DNA of 64,000 nucleotides from Neelides folsomi (GCA_034687125.1 JAQGBZ010000037.1:1-64000), one strand, 5' to 3'; positions 40,682-52,108 are shown, numbered from the stretch's first letter. Program-made: numbers and translations. Notes: generated by a model from the sequence alone, not told the origin.

Positions 40682-43600
40682 ATGGAGCGTAGACAAGTAA
40701 GAGTCAATCCATCCTCACTACCGCTTATTCATCTTTTTTCTTATTTAATTGATGCCGAAGCACTTTCCTTCCCCACCCTTACAGTTCATTTTCTTCCATT
40801 CCAACATTCCAAATATTTTACATGCGAAAGAGATGGAGTCTTGATAATTCTCAGATAAGACTTTCGATTAAAGACCCGTTAAATGAATCTGCCTTTTAAT
40901 CTTACTAACAATCCTTCATTAAATATTCATAATTCCAGAAGGTTCCGAGGTTCGAGTTTATGAGCCTTGATGGGGCATGTGATGCGGAGAAGGAGATTCT
41001 CCATAACATGCTCTTCAATGAGCAGGAGTCAAACAAGTCGGTCGAATTCTTCCTTAAAAATGACTTCGGAATCGCCCCAGGAGCAATCTTATTTGACCCG
41101 GAGGAACAACAACTTTCTGTTCAAAGCAACACGTATCAAGTCCCTCACACCGCTCCAGTTGAAGTCTCCATAGCTGACCTTCCCGATCCAACGATCATCA
41201 ATGGACCTTCGCACCTCTTATCTCCCCAGCATGGTTATTTTTTAACTTTGATGAAAAGATTTCATTCAATTTTTTTAATTTTACAGTTTTATATTTGAAG
41301 CAATTTACAATTATGAATTATATGCCCATCCAACATCCAACTAACAATTTCTTTATTTTAAATAGTGATGCAATTGGAGCAGGGCGGAGAAGGTGATGGG
41401 GTTGAAGAAGGAATGATGAACGGACAGCTCCTGGCACAAGTTCATCCTTCTCAATTAAGAAACTTCTATTCGGCTCAGCAAGCTTCCCCAGGCGGACATC
41501 AATTTATCCCTTCAAATGTCCCTATTTCCGTAATTACAATTTAAGGAAATTATAACATAACATTACTGAATCCCTTAATAGTCATTGAATCTCATTGAAT
41601 GTAATTTCATTCATTTTTTAGTATCTTCCTCCACAAATGCAGCATCAGTTCATGCAAAATGGTAATGTGTACATGGGACCAATTCCGGGGTACGGAATGC
41701 CTCCTCCGGGACATCCACAACATACCGCTCAGCAGTTTGTTCATGGAAATCAAAACGAGATCCACGCTGATCATCATAGGGGTGAAGGTCATCAGCCTCA
41801 AACTCAGAATTCGGCTCAAGGTTCAAGATATCGAGGTAATATTAAAGGCAGAAGACAAGAGCCACGTCGTTCCGATGAACAGAATCATATGATGCAACAG
41901 CATTATCCTCAGCAGCCGTTCTATCCCCATCCAAGGTATGAATGATTTTTATAACCCTCTTATATTCTCTACATTGCTAAAATGGAACCCCACGCAAATA
42001 AGCCGGCAAAGGTTACTTGAAATGTACTATTTGTGTGCTCGTTGTGGGAACATTGAATTCACTTCAGTGTAGGGTTAATATCATTATGTTATTCACCCAA
42101 GGCGAATTGAAACATTAGAATCTTTAAAATCCTCCTGACATTTTAAAAATTATGCCATTAAAATTAAATCCCTAAGTTGGTAATTTTTATTGTAATTGAA
42201 ACATTTTCTTGTTTTTAGCTATACATACTATTACAACCAAATGAATCAGGCTCAGAATTTGACTGGACCTCCAATTATCATGCCATCACCCAACATTGTT
42301 GGACTCAGGTTCATGGAACAACAGCAGAATTCTCAATACTATTCTCATGGTGGTAATTCAAATGGTGTGATATTTAAACTTTCATTCATTTGAACCAAAT
42401 TAATATTTCTTTTATTTATTCAGCCTACATGATGAATGGACCGAGTGACATGAAAATTGTGGACATCGTAGATAATATTGAAGAACGAGAAGGGAATAAA
42501 TGTGATATGAATGTCCCGAACAATATTCAACCCCATTATGAAAATAAAGATAACGATTCTATCAATTTGCTTACTTTAGCCCAACAAAATCTTTCAAGTA
42601 CTTGTGATTAGACAAACTTATATTTATTTTACTTTACACCACAATGGAATTCTATTAGTAATTTCTTATCTTTCATTTATAGTAAGAGAGACAGAAACCA
42701 AATCTTCCCATCCTATTCGACACGAGACCGAGTCGAACACACAGGTTGAATCTAATGAAGTTCATGAATTGCCGGGGAATGCCATTTCAAAAGAGTCTTT
42801 TGAGCCACAGACTGATATGAGTCAATCTCACAACCCAGTTGACAATTCAATTGATGGAAATGTTGAAGGTATTTAATTTATTAAAATAATATGTCATTTC
42901 TGCTTTAAATATGTTATAAAAATAAAAGCTTGTCATGAAACGAAACGCTAAATGTATTTTCTCGGGATATTTAGAAAGTGAAATTAAAGAAGAACCTACT
43001 CTTACAGCTATACCAAACGAAACAACTTGTACAGAGTTAGAGACCTCACCACCACAGCAATCTAATTCTGAAAGAATTGACGAAGAAACAAAATCGGATT
43101 TTCCCTTCTTAACACCTGCGGTTCTCCCAATTTCGAATACAACAAGCTCTGGGGATTCTGGTAAGAGTATCGGGCGATCATGGGCCAACATTGCATCAGT
43201 GAAGGGTTTGAATGGAAATCCGAGTGGTCCAAGTGTCCCACCCAACATCGATGACGTAAAAACAATGGATCGGATTTCTCCGTCGCCTGCTTTTGTTAAT
43301 AATGTAGGAGTTGAGAAGTTTTCCTCCTCGATTGATCTCCTGGCTGATGAGAATGACGAAGTGGCACTTCAACTTGGGGAATTCCTCTCAAATTATACCC
43401 TTGACCATCACGCCATTTCAATCATGCCGCGAGGGCTCAGTAATCAGAGTAACTTTTGTTATATCAACGCTACGCTTCAAGTAATTAAATTTAACGATAT
43501 TTGAATGTACTACAAATGCTTAATTATAAGAGAAAAACTCTTCATTAAAATTTTTAATTTATTTAGTTACATTCATGAAAAGGTATTCCGATTCCTTTTA

Positions 43601-46185
43601 TAATATTTTAAAATCAAATTTTATTTTACAGGCACTTATTTCCTGTCCACCTTTTGTAAACCTGTTTCGTTCGCTGAAAGATATTCTCCATAAGGCAGTT
43701 TCGAAAACGACTCCTTTTATACAGAGCGTGTAAGAATTTAATATAATTAAGATTATCATCACACTTAGCTTTATTTAATTCAGTTTATTAGCCCAAAATT
43801 TGGACTCCAAATATATATTTTGGAATCTTTTAAATCGTTGGTTAGAAGCCAAATCTTTTAATCGTTAGAAGCTTAGAAGGAATTTTTTTTTAGACTGATG
43901 AGTTCAAGATACAAAATTAATTAGTTAGGATTTTGAGGTTAATTAAAATTTTCTATTAATTTTCCCCACGCAAATAAGCCGGCAAGAGTTACTATAAATG
44001 TACTATTTGTGTGCTCGTTGTGGGAACATTGACTCACTTCTGTGTAGGGAGGATATCAATTTATGTTATCTTCCCAAGGAAGAATTGAAACAATTAAAAA
44101 CAAAAAGTTTAAGCATTATTTAAATATAGGTTCGAAAGTAGTATCTGTAAATTATTTAATTTAATTTAAATCCTTAATTTCAAAGGTATGAGTTCGTTTC
44201 GGAGTTCGAACCAATGAATCGAACGATGAACAGTAAGCGGGATCGTCGGAGCGAAAATTTCACGTATGGTGCTACCTTCGAGCCGGTCTCGATCCGCAAA
44301 GTCCTTAGCCTCCTTGAAGGCACTACTTTCAAAGTTGAGGGAAGGCAAGAAGACGCCGAAGAGTTCCTAACACATCTTCTCAACAGCCTTCATGAAGAAA
44401 TGTTAAAGGTGAGCATCCCATTATATTCCTGTCTATAAAATAAATAATAATAATAAGTCAATGACAATGACTTATTATGTTATTTGGTTATTACTGAATT
44501 TATCCACATAAAGTCAACTTCTTAATTCAAACTCATATTTTAAACTTATTGTGTTTGAAATATTAGAGCTTCTTAAAAATTAAAAAGTGTTACAAATGTG
44601 GAAAATCAATCGTTTCAATGAGAGTTGCCTTTATTTATTTTAAAATAAGGCCTAGTAGCGAAACGAACATTTAATTTTTTAAAAAATTTATAAATGGTAG
44701 TTAAATAATATTTTATTTTTAGTAAAATATTTATTTTGAACACGGAAAAAATAAATACTCATTTTATGAATTTAGGTGATGAATTGGAGGGAAAAGAAAC
44801 TCACAGGGAATAATAATGCGAAAGGATACAATCATGTTGAGGGAGAAGTTAATGGAGAGGAATGGACTGGAGAACAAGACGATCATCCAGAACTTTGGCA
44901 AGTAATGGGATCACGAAACAAGGGATGTCATAGGAGGAAGACGGTCATTCGACAAACGCCAATTTCATTGATGTTCCTGGGACAAATGTCCTCTTCAGTT
45001 ACAGGAACTAATCTGCCTAGATCAGCCAATTTCGAACCATTTTACACCTTGCATCTAGACATTCAGGTATGTTAAATAATTCCAATCTCAATGCATAATA
45101 AATTAATTTTTTTTCATAATTTTATATCCATATATAAGTCAGCTTCTTATTTCATTGCGATGCATTTGAAAATTAATCGTTTTTCGAATATTCTATTGCA
45201 AGATAAGCAAGAAGTGTTACAAATGTGGAAAATAATCGATCATTTTATTATGATTGCTATTTCAATGAGAGTTGTCTTGATCTAATATAGAACAAGGCTT
45301 AGTTGCGAAACAGACACATTTAAATTAACAAATTAAATAATAACTTTAATATTATTAAAATTAAAAAAATTCTTACATGTCATATTAAATTGAAATTGCG
45401 AATAATTTTAGTATGACAAAATTCGAACAATTCGAGACGCCCTTGAAGGTTTTACAACTCGAGAAGAAGTTATGGGCATTACTGCAAATGGGGTTGAGAC
45501 CGAAGCATATCGTCATCAGCTTCTTGAAGATCTCCCGCCCATCCTTATTCTTCATCTCAAAAGATTTGTCTTCGACAAGTCTTTAAACAAAATACAGAAA
45601 TTAGACAAGAAGCTCGACTATGGTGTCGATTTAGAAATTGGAAAAGGTAAAATTCATCTACTATAGAATATTTTAATTGTTACTAATTATAGTTAGCTAA
45701 TTTAATTATTTTGATTTATATTATATTTTTTAAATGAATTAATCTTTAAATCATTGAATGAAACTTTGTACATTATATCTAAAAAGCATTTCTCTTGTAG
45801 AATTTCTTTCGAAAGCACAGAAGTTAACAACGAAGCAACGCGTGTACAAATTGTTCGCAGGTATTTAACTTTAAATATTAAAATATTATTTGATTGAATT
45901 GTTATAATAGCAAGTGATTGTTTTTTGTGAATAGTCGTTTACCACGATGGGGAAGAGGCTCATAAGGGGCACTATGTTGCTGATTGCTTTCATCCTTCCG
46001 GTGGTGCAGCATGGGGCCCTTGCGGATGGATCCGCTATGATGACCAGAATGTTAAAGTTGTATCAGAAAACGCCATGCTCAATCCTCCTTCTCCACGTGT
46101 TCCTTATATCCTCTACTACCGAAGATCGGATACCCTCCAGAGTCACACGAACCCCTCCGCCATCAATAACAAAAACCGCCCTTGA
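40682..46185 (+). CDS. USP10: ubiquitin carboxyl-terminal hydrolase 10, 981 aa, 14 exons
   Basis: Exons 40682-40696, 40939-41233, 41366-41529, 41622-41935, 42219-42352, 42424-42597, 42683-42868, 42975-43480, 43632-43729, 44186-44408, 44776-45066, 45412-45646, 45801-45860 and 45935-46185; every junction keeps phase. USP10 is a cysteine protease that removes ubiquitin; in mammals it binds G3BP, deubiquitinates p53 and 40S ribosomal proteins, and limits stress granules. Seen: a disordered N-terminal half (to about 550) with a Gln/His/Tyr/Pro-rich stretch; SWANIAS before the domain, like SWASLF in human; then the USP domain with NFCYINATLQ (catalytic Cys589), GRQEDAEEF, LPPILILHLKRFVFDK, GHYVADCF (catalytic His911) and IRYDDQ (catalytic Asp934 or 935). 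The start uses a 15-base exon (MERRQ), the weakest part of the model. Introns 4, 9, 10 and 11 host snoRNAs. Identity is very secure. Confidence 0.94.
41988..42117 (+). ncRNA. H/ACA snoRNA, U70 (SNORA70)-like, copy 1, USP10 intron 4
   Basis: About 130 bases. The 5' hairpin is closed by CCCAC (41989-41993) with GTGGG (42044-42048) and contains GCAAATA pairing TATTTGT. A hinge ACATTG follows. The 3' hairpin has lower stem AATTC/GAATT (42056-42060, 42104-42108), upper stem GGGTTAATA/TATTCACCC (one mismatch) and box ACA at 42112-42114, three bases from the end and 13 bases below the pocket. The pocket strands GTGTA and AAGG fit 18S rRNA CCUU-psi-G-UACAC, the site that U70 guides in human (18S psi1692). 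A second copy in intron 9 shows compensating changes. The 5' end is approximate. The H box is degenerate, so I rely on the conserved structure and target fit. Confidence 0.78.
43823..43871 (+). repeat. imperfect tandem duplication in USP10 intron 9
   Basis: AATCTTTTAAATCGTTGGTTAGAAG is followed by AAATCTTTTAATCGTTAGAAG, an imperfect copy about 25 bases long. It lies just upstream of the second U70-like element. No function visible. Confidence 0.7.
43962..44095 (+). ncRNA. H/ACA snoRNA, U70 (SNORA70)-like, copy 2, USP10 intron 9
   Basis: About 134 bases, alignable with copy 1 over its whole length. Outer 5' stem TTCCC(C)AC with GTGGGAA (44020-44026). 3' hairpin upper stem GGGAGGATA (44047-44055) with TATCTTCCC (44067-44075); against copy 1, a T-A pair becomes A-T and an A-T pair becomes G-C, so pairing is kept while the sequence changes. 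ACA box at 44090-44092, 14 bases below the pocket, with three bases after it. Pocket strands (TGTGTA and AAGG) again fit the 18S CCUU-psi-G-UACACA site. The lower 3' stem is weaker than in copy 1. Confidence 0.78.
44504..44672 (+). ncRNA. H/ACA snoRNA, U19/snR191 (SNORA74)-like, copy A, USP10 intron 10
   Basis: About 169 bases with the complete H/ACA plan. 5' hairpin: lower stem CCACAT/ATGTGG (44504-44509, 44596-44601), upper stem CTTCTT/AAAAAG, pocket strands AAAGTCAA and TGTTACAA. H box AAATCA (44603-44608). 3' hairpin: lower stem GTTTC/GAAAC (44612-44616, 44660-44664), upper stem GCCTT/AAGGC, pocket strands AATGAGAGTT and CTAGTAGC. ACA box at 44667-44669 with three bases after it. Pocket-to-box distance is 15 bases in both halves. 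The 5' pocket pairs with LSU rRNA GUAAC-psi-A-UGACU and the 3' pocket with ACUA-psi-G-ACUCUC, neighbouring sites in helix 69 that U19/snR191 guides. Confidence 0.87.
45128..45319 (+). ncRNA. H/ACA snoRNA, U19/snR191 (SNORA74)-like, copy B, USP10 intron 11
   Basis: About 192 bases, paralogous to copy A. 5' hairpin: lower stem CCATAT/ATGTGG (one G-U pair replaces A-U's partner change), upper stem CTTCTT/AAGAAG (45143-45148, 45209-45214), pocket ATAAGTCAG and TGTTACAA. H box AAATAA (45230-45235). 3' hairpin: lower stem TTTC/GAAA, upper stem GTCTT/AAGGC with a G-U pair, pocket AATGAGAGTT (identical to copy A) and TTAGTTGC. ACA box at 45314-45316 with three bases after it; the distance is 15 bases. 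Its right-hand 3' guide TAGTTG pairs with UAACUA slightly better than copy A's, so this may be the better guide. The loop regions diverge freely, as expected for a selected guide RNA. Confidence 0.87.
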
Positions 46186-49100
46186 GCTACTCATTAGTTA
46201 ATGCACTTATAGGTTAGGTTTAACGAGATTAGTTTATTATGATATCAGATATTTCTTATTACTTAAATGTAACTAATAATGTATTTATCTACAGAATTTA
46301 GTTTATTTAATTAATTGAGTTAAGTTGTGAATGCTGCTCCAATCATGTGAGTTTACGTTGTAAAGTTAGGAAGTTGCAAGCGAAGGCTCTAAATATTCAG
46401 ACTGCTCTAAAGTAATTAATCTTCTAATATATCTCTACAAGTTGAAAACATATTACTTTATATACATATTCTAAACAAATAGTTCATCGTCGAAAGCCTG
46501 CGTTGGTATTACAAATTAAGAACTCTATACAAGAAGTGCTATTTTACTCGAGTGGACGTGTATTTACTCTAAAGCTATATATTCTTAAAGTTAGTGTTAC
46601 TTATATTAAATTAAGAACTAAAATATTATGTAATTGTAAGTGTGGTTAATAAGCACATTGTTGAATGAATGTTGATAAGTTAGTTTGAAAGTCATGTATT
46701 TGCATTTATAGCACCTTAAGACATTATGATATGTGTGGGAATTAAAGATTTACACTACTTTATGCCTTAGCTTTCTCAGTTTATTCTGAGAAATTATATT
46801 GATCGGGATTTGATGGAGGTAGGAACAAATTAGTTGCAAATTATCGATTATGAAATTCGATATAATATATCGTATAGATATACTCGAGGTATGAAAATTA
46901 GAGGAATATATACTAGATCATCAGTAGAGTAATTATGTGAACCTTTGACATAATTACATGAGCAACTTCACTTCTCCATCTCTTCTAAACTCAACTTTAA
47001 AAAAAGAACATCTTAAAAGTAAATAATTATTTTTATACGAACGGGTCGTGATCAGAGGGAAGTTATTTTCTACATTTATATCGATATAATTACTACTAGT
47101 TAATATTATATATATAATGTAATTTGCGTGTAAGTTACCTAAAATATTTTCTTAACAATTAAGTGTTAATATTATAATTACAAGGATAATAATGATAATG
47201 ATATAATTCATACAACATTTTTAATTTAGAAACTCCCTTTATGTCTCGTTATCTCTACTTATGCTGAATGTTAGTGAATATATTGAGTTTTAAGACCTTC
47301 ATAGCTCGAAGTTGTTTCTCGCATAATAATGTTTAAATTATAAAAATATTTATAAGTTTGTTAAAACTAATCGAATTACATCATTTAACCAAAATTGAAA
47401 ATTACTAAATGAGGTTTACTTGTAGTTTGATGGTTAGGTTTGAGTGAAGATTAGTTTTTGATTGAGACTCGCAGTTTTTGAGTTTGCCATTTAGACAATC
47501 TTTGATCATTCTATGTAAATACTACATTAGAATTCAGAATGCTATTAAAATCTTTTGTTTAAGCTCCTTAGTGTTATAATTATGTATCTCCTAATTTTAT
47601 TCTTAACTTCATTTATATTCTTAATTATTATTAATTAATTGTTAACTGACTTTTAGGGTAATTGTATCAGCTTTAGAAGAAATGAAGAAATGTTTGAATG
47701 TTTTAGTCAGTCTTAACAGAGCGCAGGGTTTTAGTTCATGCATGAGAAATTTAACAGAATTTATCGACTCGTTACAATATAAACTCCTTAAACGAGGTTA
47801 AATGAGGATATTTAATTGAACTGAATTTAGAGAATATTTTACCCAAATTGGACTGAATCTACTTAACTAAAAGGACTGATAAAAATGTAGATGGGATTTT
47901 TTCTCTAAAAAGTTAATTTCCTATGTCCTTATATACTCTTCCTATAACTGACCCAAAACAGCAATTTCTTGAAAATTTCGTGTAAGGTATTATTTAAAAT
48001 GCTTATATATGGTTGTATGGCTATATAGAGTATTATTTTGGAAGTAGGATTGATCAATTGATAGCTTCTTCACTTGCAAGACCAGGATTTATGCCTAATG
48101 TATGTAAAATCTAGTAAAAACGCGAAATTATGACGTGTAGTTTTCTAATTGTAAGGATTAACTTCATTGAATTTAGATTTCATTTTTTTAATTATGAAGT
48201 TTGAGCTTCATTGTATCTTCAATCGTAATGAGATTCTTTAAATTTCTAGCTTATTTTATTCGTATCAAGTAATCTTCAGTAAAAACTACCTCTCACTTTA
48301 ATATAAAAATACTATGTTGTTATTTAATCTTTTTGTCGAAAGTTAGAAACTGTTAACAGGTGATAAATAATTCATTAAGGATTCTTCGATATTAAAACTG
48401 TAAAGGACTTTTGAGCTCAATTAGGGTATTCAATAGTTAATGTTAATTAGAAGTTAAATTCAAATAATTACATAAATGTTAGTAACAATAATACCTAATA
48501 CAGACTTTGATCTTCGATTAAAAAGTTAAAATATCAAGTAGCAGTAGATAAGTGAGATCTTACCATCAGATTTGAAACCAGATGTGCTACCATTTATCCT
48601 AAAATCCATCATTTAATACGTGCAAAAGTTTACAATCTCTTATTCATGTCCAATTGGTACCTTTGATATGTAAATAAATTATAACGACTTTTAAAGTTGA
48701 AATTTGGTTAAAAAGTAAAATTGATAGTATGGATTATCTTACTCAAAATTTAGTAATCTTTAATGAAAAAACTTATAAATTGTTGCAAATATTTTATTGT
48801 ATTTTCTGCAAAATAGCGTTTAAGTCGACACGAAAATGTTATTGTGTAATGCCTTATATCCTACTATTATTTATTCCAAATTAAAATTCTACCTTAATGT
48901 TAATGTAGTGCAATCATCTTCATGCTACTAATAAGACATATATCAAGAGAAGATCTTGTAAAATATTGGCATTTACAAATAAATAAATTATGTATCTTAT
49001 TTGTGTGATTAAAATGTGAGTGGACTAAAATATTATGCAGTTTGACATAATATTCAAAAATGATGCTACATTGATCTTTCACTGCAATTAACCCTTTAAA

Positions 49101-49763
49101 TTACTTTAATATATTTGTTATCAGTTTTAATCCGAATTTATCTTAGGATTTAATTAGGATTGAGATCCACAATCTTTTTTGCTTATCCTTTTCTTCTATT
49201 TATAATGTTTGTTTAAATTATAGCTCTGCTCCTTTAAAATTATTTAATCAGTCATTTGTTTTTAAATACGTTGTTTTTGAGTATAAATTAGTGAGTTTAA
49301 TTGAAAGTGAGTCAAGATCAATATTTCTTAAAGTTGATGTGAATACTTTTGGAAAAGCATGACTATTTCGTTATTTTAAAATTACTGGTTATAATAATTT
49401 CAAACGCTAAATTTTTTTAATTATGATTGTTAAACTTTAAAGGTGACAATTGGATTGCTCATAATTAACGATAAGATTAATTTGCGCCCTAAGATTATAA
49501 AATTTAATAATTACGAGTTTAGTTTAAAATGATAAATTGTTTTCATTAAATAAAACTTCCGAGGAGTTTAATAATGTGAAAGTAATTTGATTTTATTACA
49601 TTGGCTAAAAGTTCATTAAAAACATTCTGGCTTTACTTTAAATAAGACAACGCACAAAAGATTATAATTATAATGCATTCTAATCTATCTTATCTTAAAA
49701 TCTTAATTATCTTAAAATGGGTAAAAATTAAAGTTAAACCTAATATTATTTAAACCTTTACTT
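46186..49763. other. 3.6 kb between USP10 and CHTF8, no gene seen
   Basis: Very AT-rich on both strands, only short open frames without motifs. It must contain the USP10 3' UTR at its left end and the CHTF8 3' UTR at its right end. No repeat family, tRNA or structured RNA recognised. Confidence 0.5.
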
Positions 49764-50297
49764 TTACATTGTCAATTTTTTAGGGCATACAATTGGTTTT
49801 GGTCTTTCTCTAAAGCACAATTTCTTGTGAATTAATGCTTTAACTTTGTATTCAATTGTTCCATTTTCTAGACATTTTTCGAGTACTGCAAAAGGTTTCT
49901 CCAAAGCTTGAGATTTCCCGTACAGTATATGATGACCAATTATTAAAATCGGGCTGCCCTATAATCCGATAACACAAGATTAAATTATATAAAAATTTTC
50001 TATTTATTAGTACTTTACTAACGTAAAAATAAATCATACCTTTTTGTCGTAGAATAAATCTCCAATAAGCTTTCCAGACATTGATTCTTCTTGATTTTTT
50101 GATTGAAGATCGCCCTGTAATTCAATGATAGTCCATTCCTTCTTTTCATCCGAATCTCTGTATTTTATTCACAAATTCCATTTTGCATTATTATAAAAGT
50201 ATGACGTGATGATGATCGAGATTTCATATAAATAGAGTTAATAAAACAGTATAATTATTGTTACAACTTACGTCAATTCCTTAATAAAAATCTGCAT
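49764..50297 (-). CDS. CHTF8: chromosome transmission fidelity protein 8 homologue, 112 aa
   Basis: Minus-strand exons 50297-50272, 50157-50040 and 49958-49764. Ctf8 forms, with Dcc1 and Ctf18, the alternative clamp-loader complex that acts on PCNA at forks and supports sister chromatid cohesion. Seen: MQIFIKEL at the start, [20 protein letters not shown], then the strongest family block [22 protein letters not shown] and a C-terminal [13 protein letters not shown], matching the human protein in order and nearly in length (human about 121 aa). The three exons join in frame (phases 2 and 0) with consensus donors. Head to head with EIF3H, 376 bases between start codons. The small size makes it easy to miss, but the motif match is distinctive. 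Confidence 0.9.
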
Positions 50298-50673
50298 ACT
50301 GGACGCTACCTACTATTAATAAAAATCTTCAGTCTTGTATTGTTAATACTAATGAACAAAAATTAGCTTTTATTATGTTTTAAAATAATCTTTAGTTGTG
50401 AAAATGTGTAAAAGTAAAATGTAGTATGCCGTATTCTTTGCCGCCACTTGACTCTAATTTAATGAGATGAGCTCAACAAAATGCTCTTAGGGAAGTTTCC
50501 ATCTCCCTATATTCTGAGCAACTCTCCTTTCAGCAAGTTCTCAAAGAGCAGCCGGCGAGGTGAGGTCGAAAGTGCCACTTTAATTAACTTTTTAACAAGG
50601 TTCACCTTTAGGCTACCTCCACATCCAATATCAAAATATTAATTTTGGACAATAAAAAGAATTACAACGCAAG
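50298..50673. promoter_or_regulatory. head-to-head promoter of CHTF8 and EIF3H
   Basis: 376 bases between two outward-facing start codons. No TATA box seen. A less AT-rich stretch with mixed pyrimidine runs (about 50450-50600) precedes the EIF3H start and probably holds its transcription start. A shared promoter is inferred from the spacing. Confidence 0.5.
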
Positions 50674-52108
50674 ATGGCTATGCCGCACAGAATGTCCCGA
50701 AGGACCAACGAGTTCAACTGTCCATACGACTACGTCCAAATGGACGGATTGGTAATAATTAATTAAACTATTTTTTAAAGATAATGTTAATTATAAGATT
50801 TGTTCAATATTATCTTATATTTAATTTTTTAGACGGTTCTTAAAATCATCAAACATTGCTATGAAGAAGGATCCAACATCGATGTTCCTCGCGGAGGGCT
50901 TCTTGGACTTGTCATTGAGAACCGCCTTGAAATCACCAACACTTTTGCCTTCCCCTTCTCAAAGGCAAATGATGAAGCTGCCGACGATGGTAAGAATATT
51001 ATTTTTTGATAAAATGAAGATTAAGAATTGTTAAAGATCTAAAGAATATTTAAAAATATTTGTTTACAGACTATCAAGCCAACATGATGCAGCATATGAA
51101 GAAGATCAATCAAGATTATCTTCACGTTGGATGGTACCAGAGTTGTGAGCATGGGGCCTTTGTAACAACCGAATTTGTCTTGGCGCAACAAGGGTATCAA
51201 GATTCTATCGAGGAATCCATCGTTGTCATTTACGGTAAGATAATATACACATTAAGATTGAGACCCTTGTTTGTATTCTCTTATTTAATTATATTTTTGA
51301 TTCAATTTAGATCCACAAAAGACAACAAAGGGCTTTTTGTCAATCAAAGCTTATCGCCTAACACCACAAGCTCTCAAGTTGCTGACTGAGAATGAGAATA
51401 ACATTTCTCCAGAACTTGTTAAATCGCTTCATTTGAGCTTCGACAAAATGTTTCATGAAGTTCCCCTCGTCATTAAGAACTCTCCGTTGGCCAATGCTCT
51501 TCTCTGCCAGCTATCAGAAATGAAACCAAAAGACAAGGGAACTCAATATTTGGATTTGGGAACTGCGTAAGCTAAATTAAAATGTTGATTACAGTATTTT
51601 AAATAAATGTAACATTGCATTATTTCATGAAAATCTTCTTTTAATATTTTACAGATCGGTGATGGAGACTCATATGAAGTTTTTGCTCGAAAAGGTCGAT
51701 GAGATTCATCAAGAAGCATATAAGATGAATAAATGGCAAATGCAAGTTTCGAAGCAGCAGCAGGAGAAAGCAAAATATATTCATCAAAGGGTAAACCATT
51801 TTATAATTTTTTCTTATAACTTATATTGTATTTACTATAAGTGTGCAAAATTAGTTTACCAATTATTAAATTTAATTTAATTACAGAATCTTGAAAATTC
51901 TGCGAGGCAAGCGAAAGGAGATCCGGCACTTCCGGAAGAAGATTTGACGAAACTCTTTCGTCCAATTCCACCACCATCTCGTCTTCCACCAATGCTTGCA
52001 TCTGGACAAATTGAAATGAGTTGCCAGCAAATCAACGCATTCTGCTCTCAAGCCCTTGCTAAACTTTTCATTGCTGAGGCTCTTCAAGAAACAAAACTGG
52101 AGCAGTAA
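50674..52108 (+). CDS. EIF3H: eukaryotic translation initiation factor 3 subunit H, 337 aa
   Basis: Exons 50674-50751, 50833-50989, 51070-51234, 51311-51566, 51655-51790 and 51887-52108, all in phase. eIF3h is an MPN-domain subunit of the eIF3 complex that helps recruit mRNA to the 43S ribosome. Seen: VQMDGLTVLKIIKHCYEEG and GLLGLVIENRLEITNTFAFP opening the MPN domain, DYLHVGWYQS, EESIVVIYDPQKT, LSIKAYRLT, then a helical region with KQQQEK and a C-terminal LPEEDLTKLFRPIPPPSRLP and LAKLFIAEALQE. The MPN domain lacks a JAMM zinc-site motif, as in other eIF3h, so it is structural rather than a protease. Slightly shorter than human (352) at the N-terminus. AATAAA lies 127 bases after the stop. 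Confidence 0.95.

Noticed and set aside
41234-41365. Possible C/D snoRNA in USP10 intron 2 (TTGATGA present)
   Set aside because: No D box or terminal stem could be found, and the C box lacks the purine at its first position.
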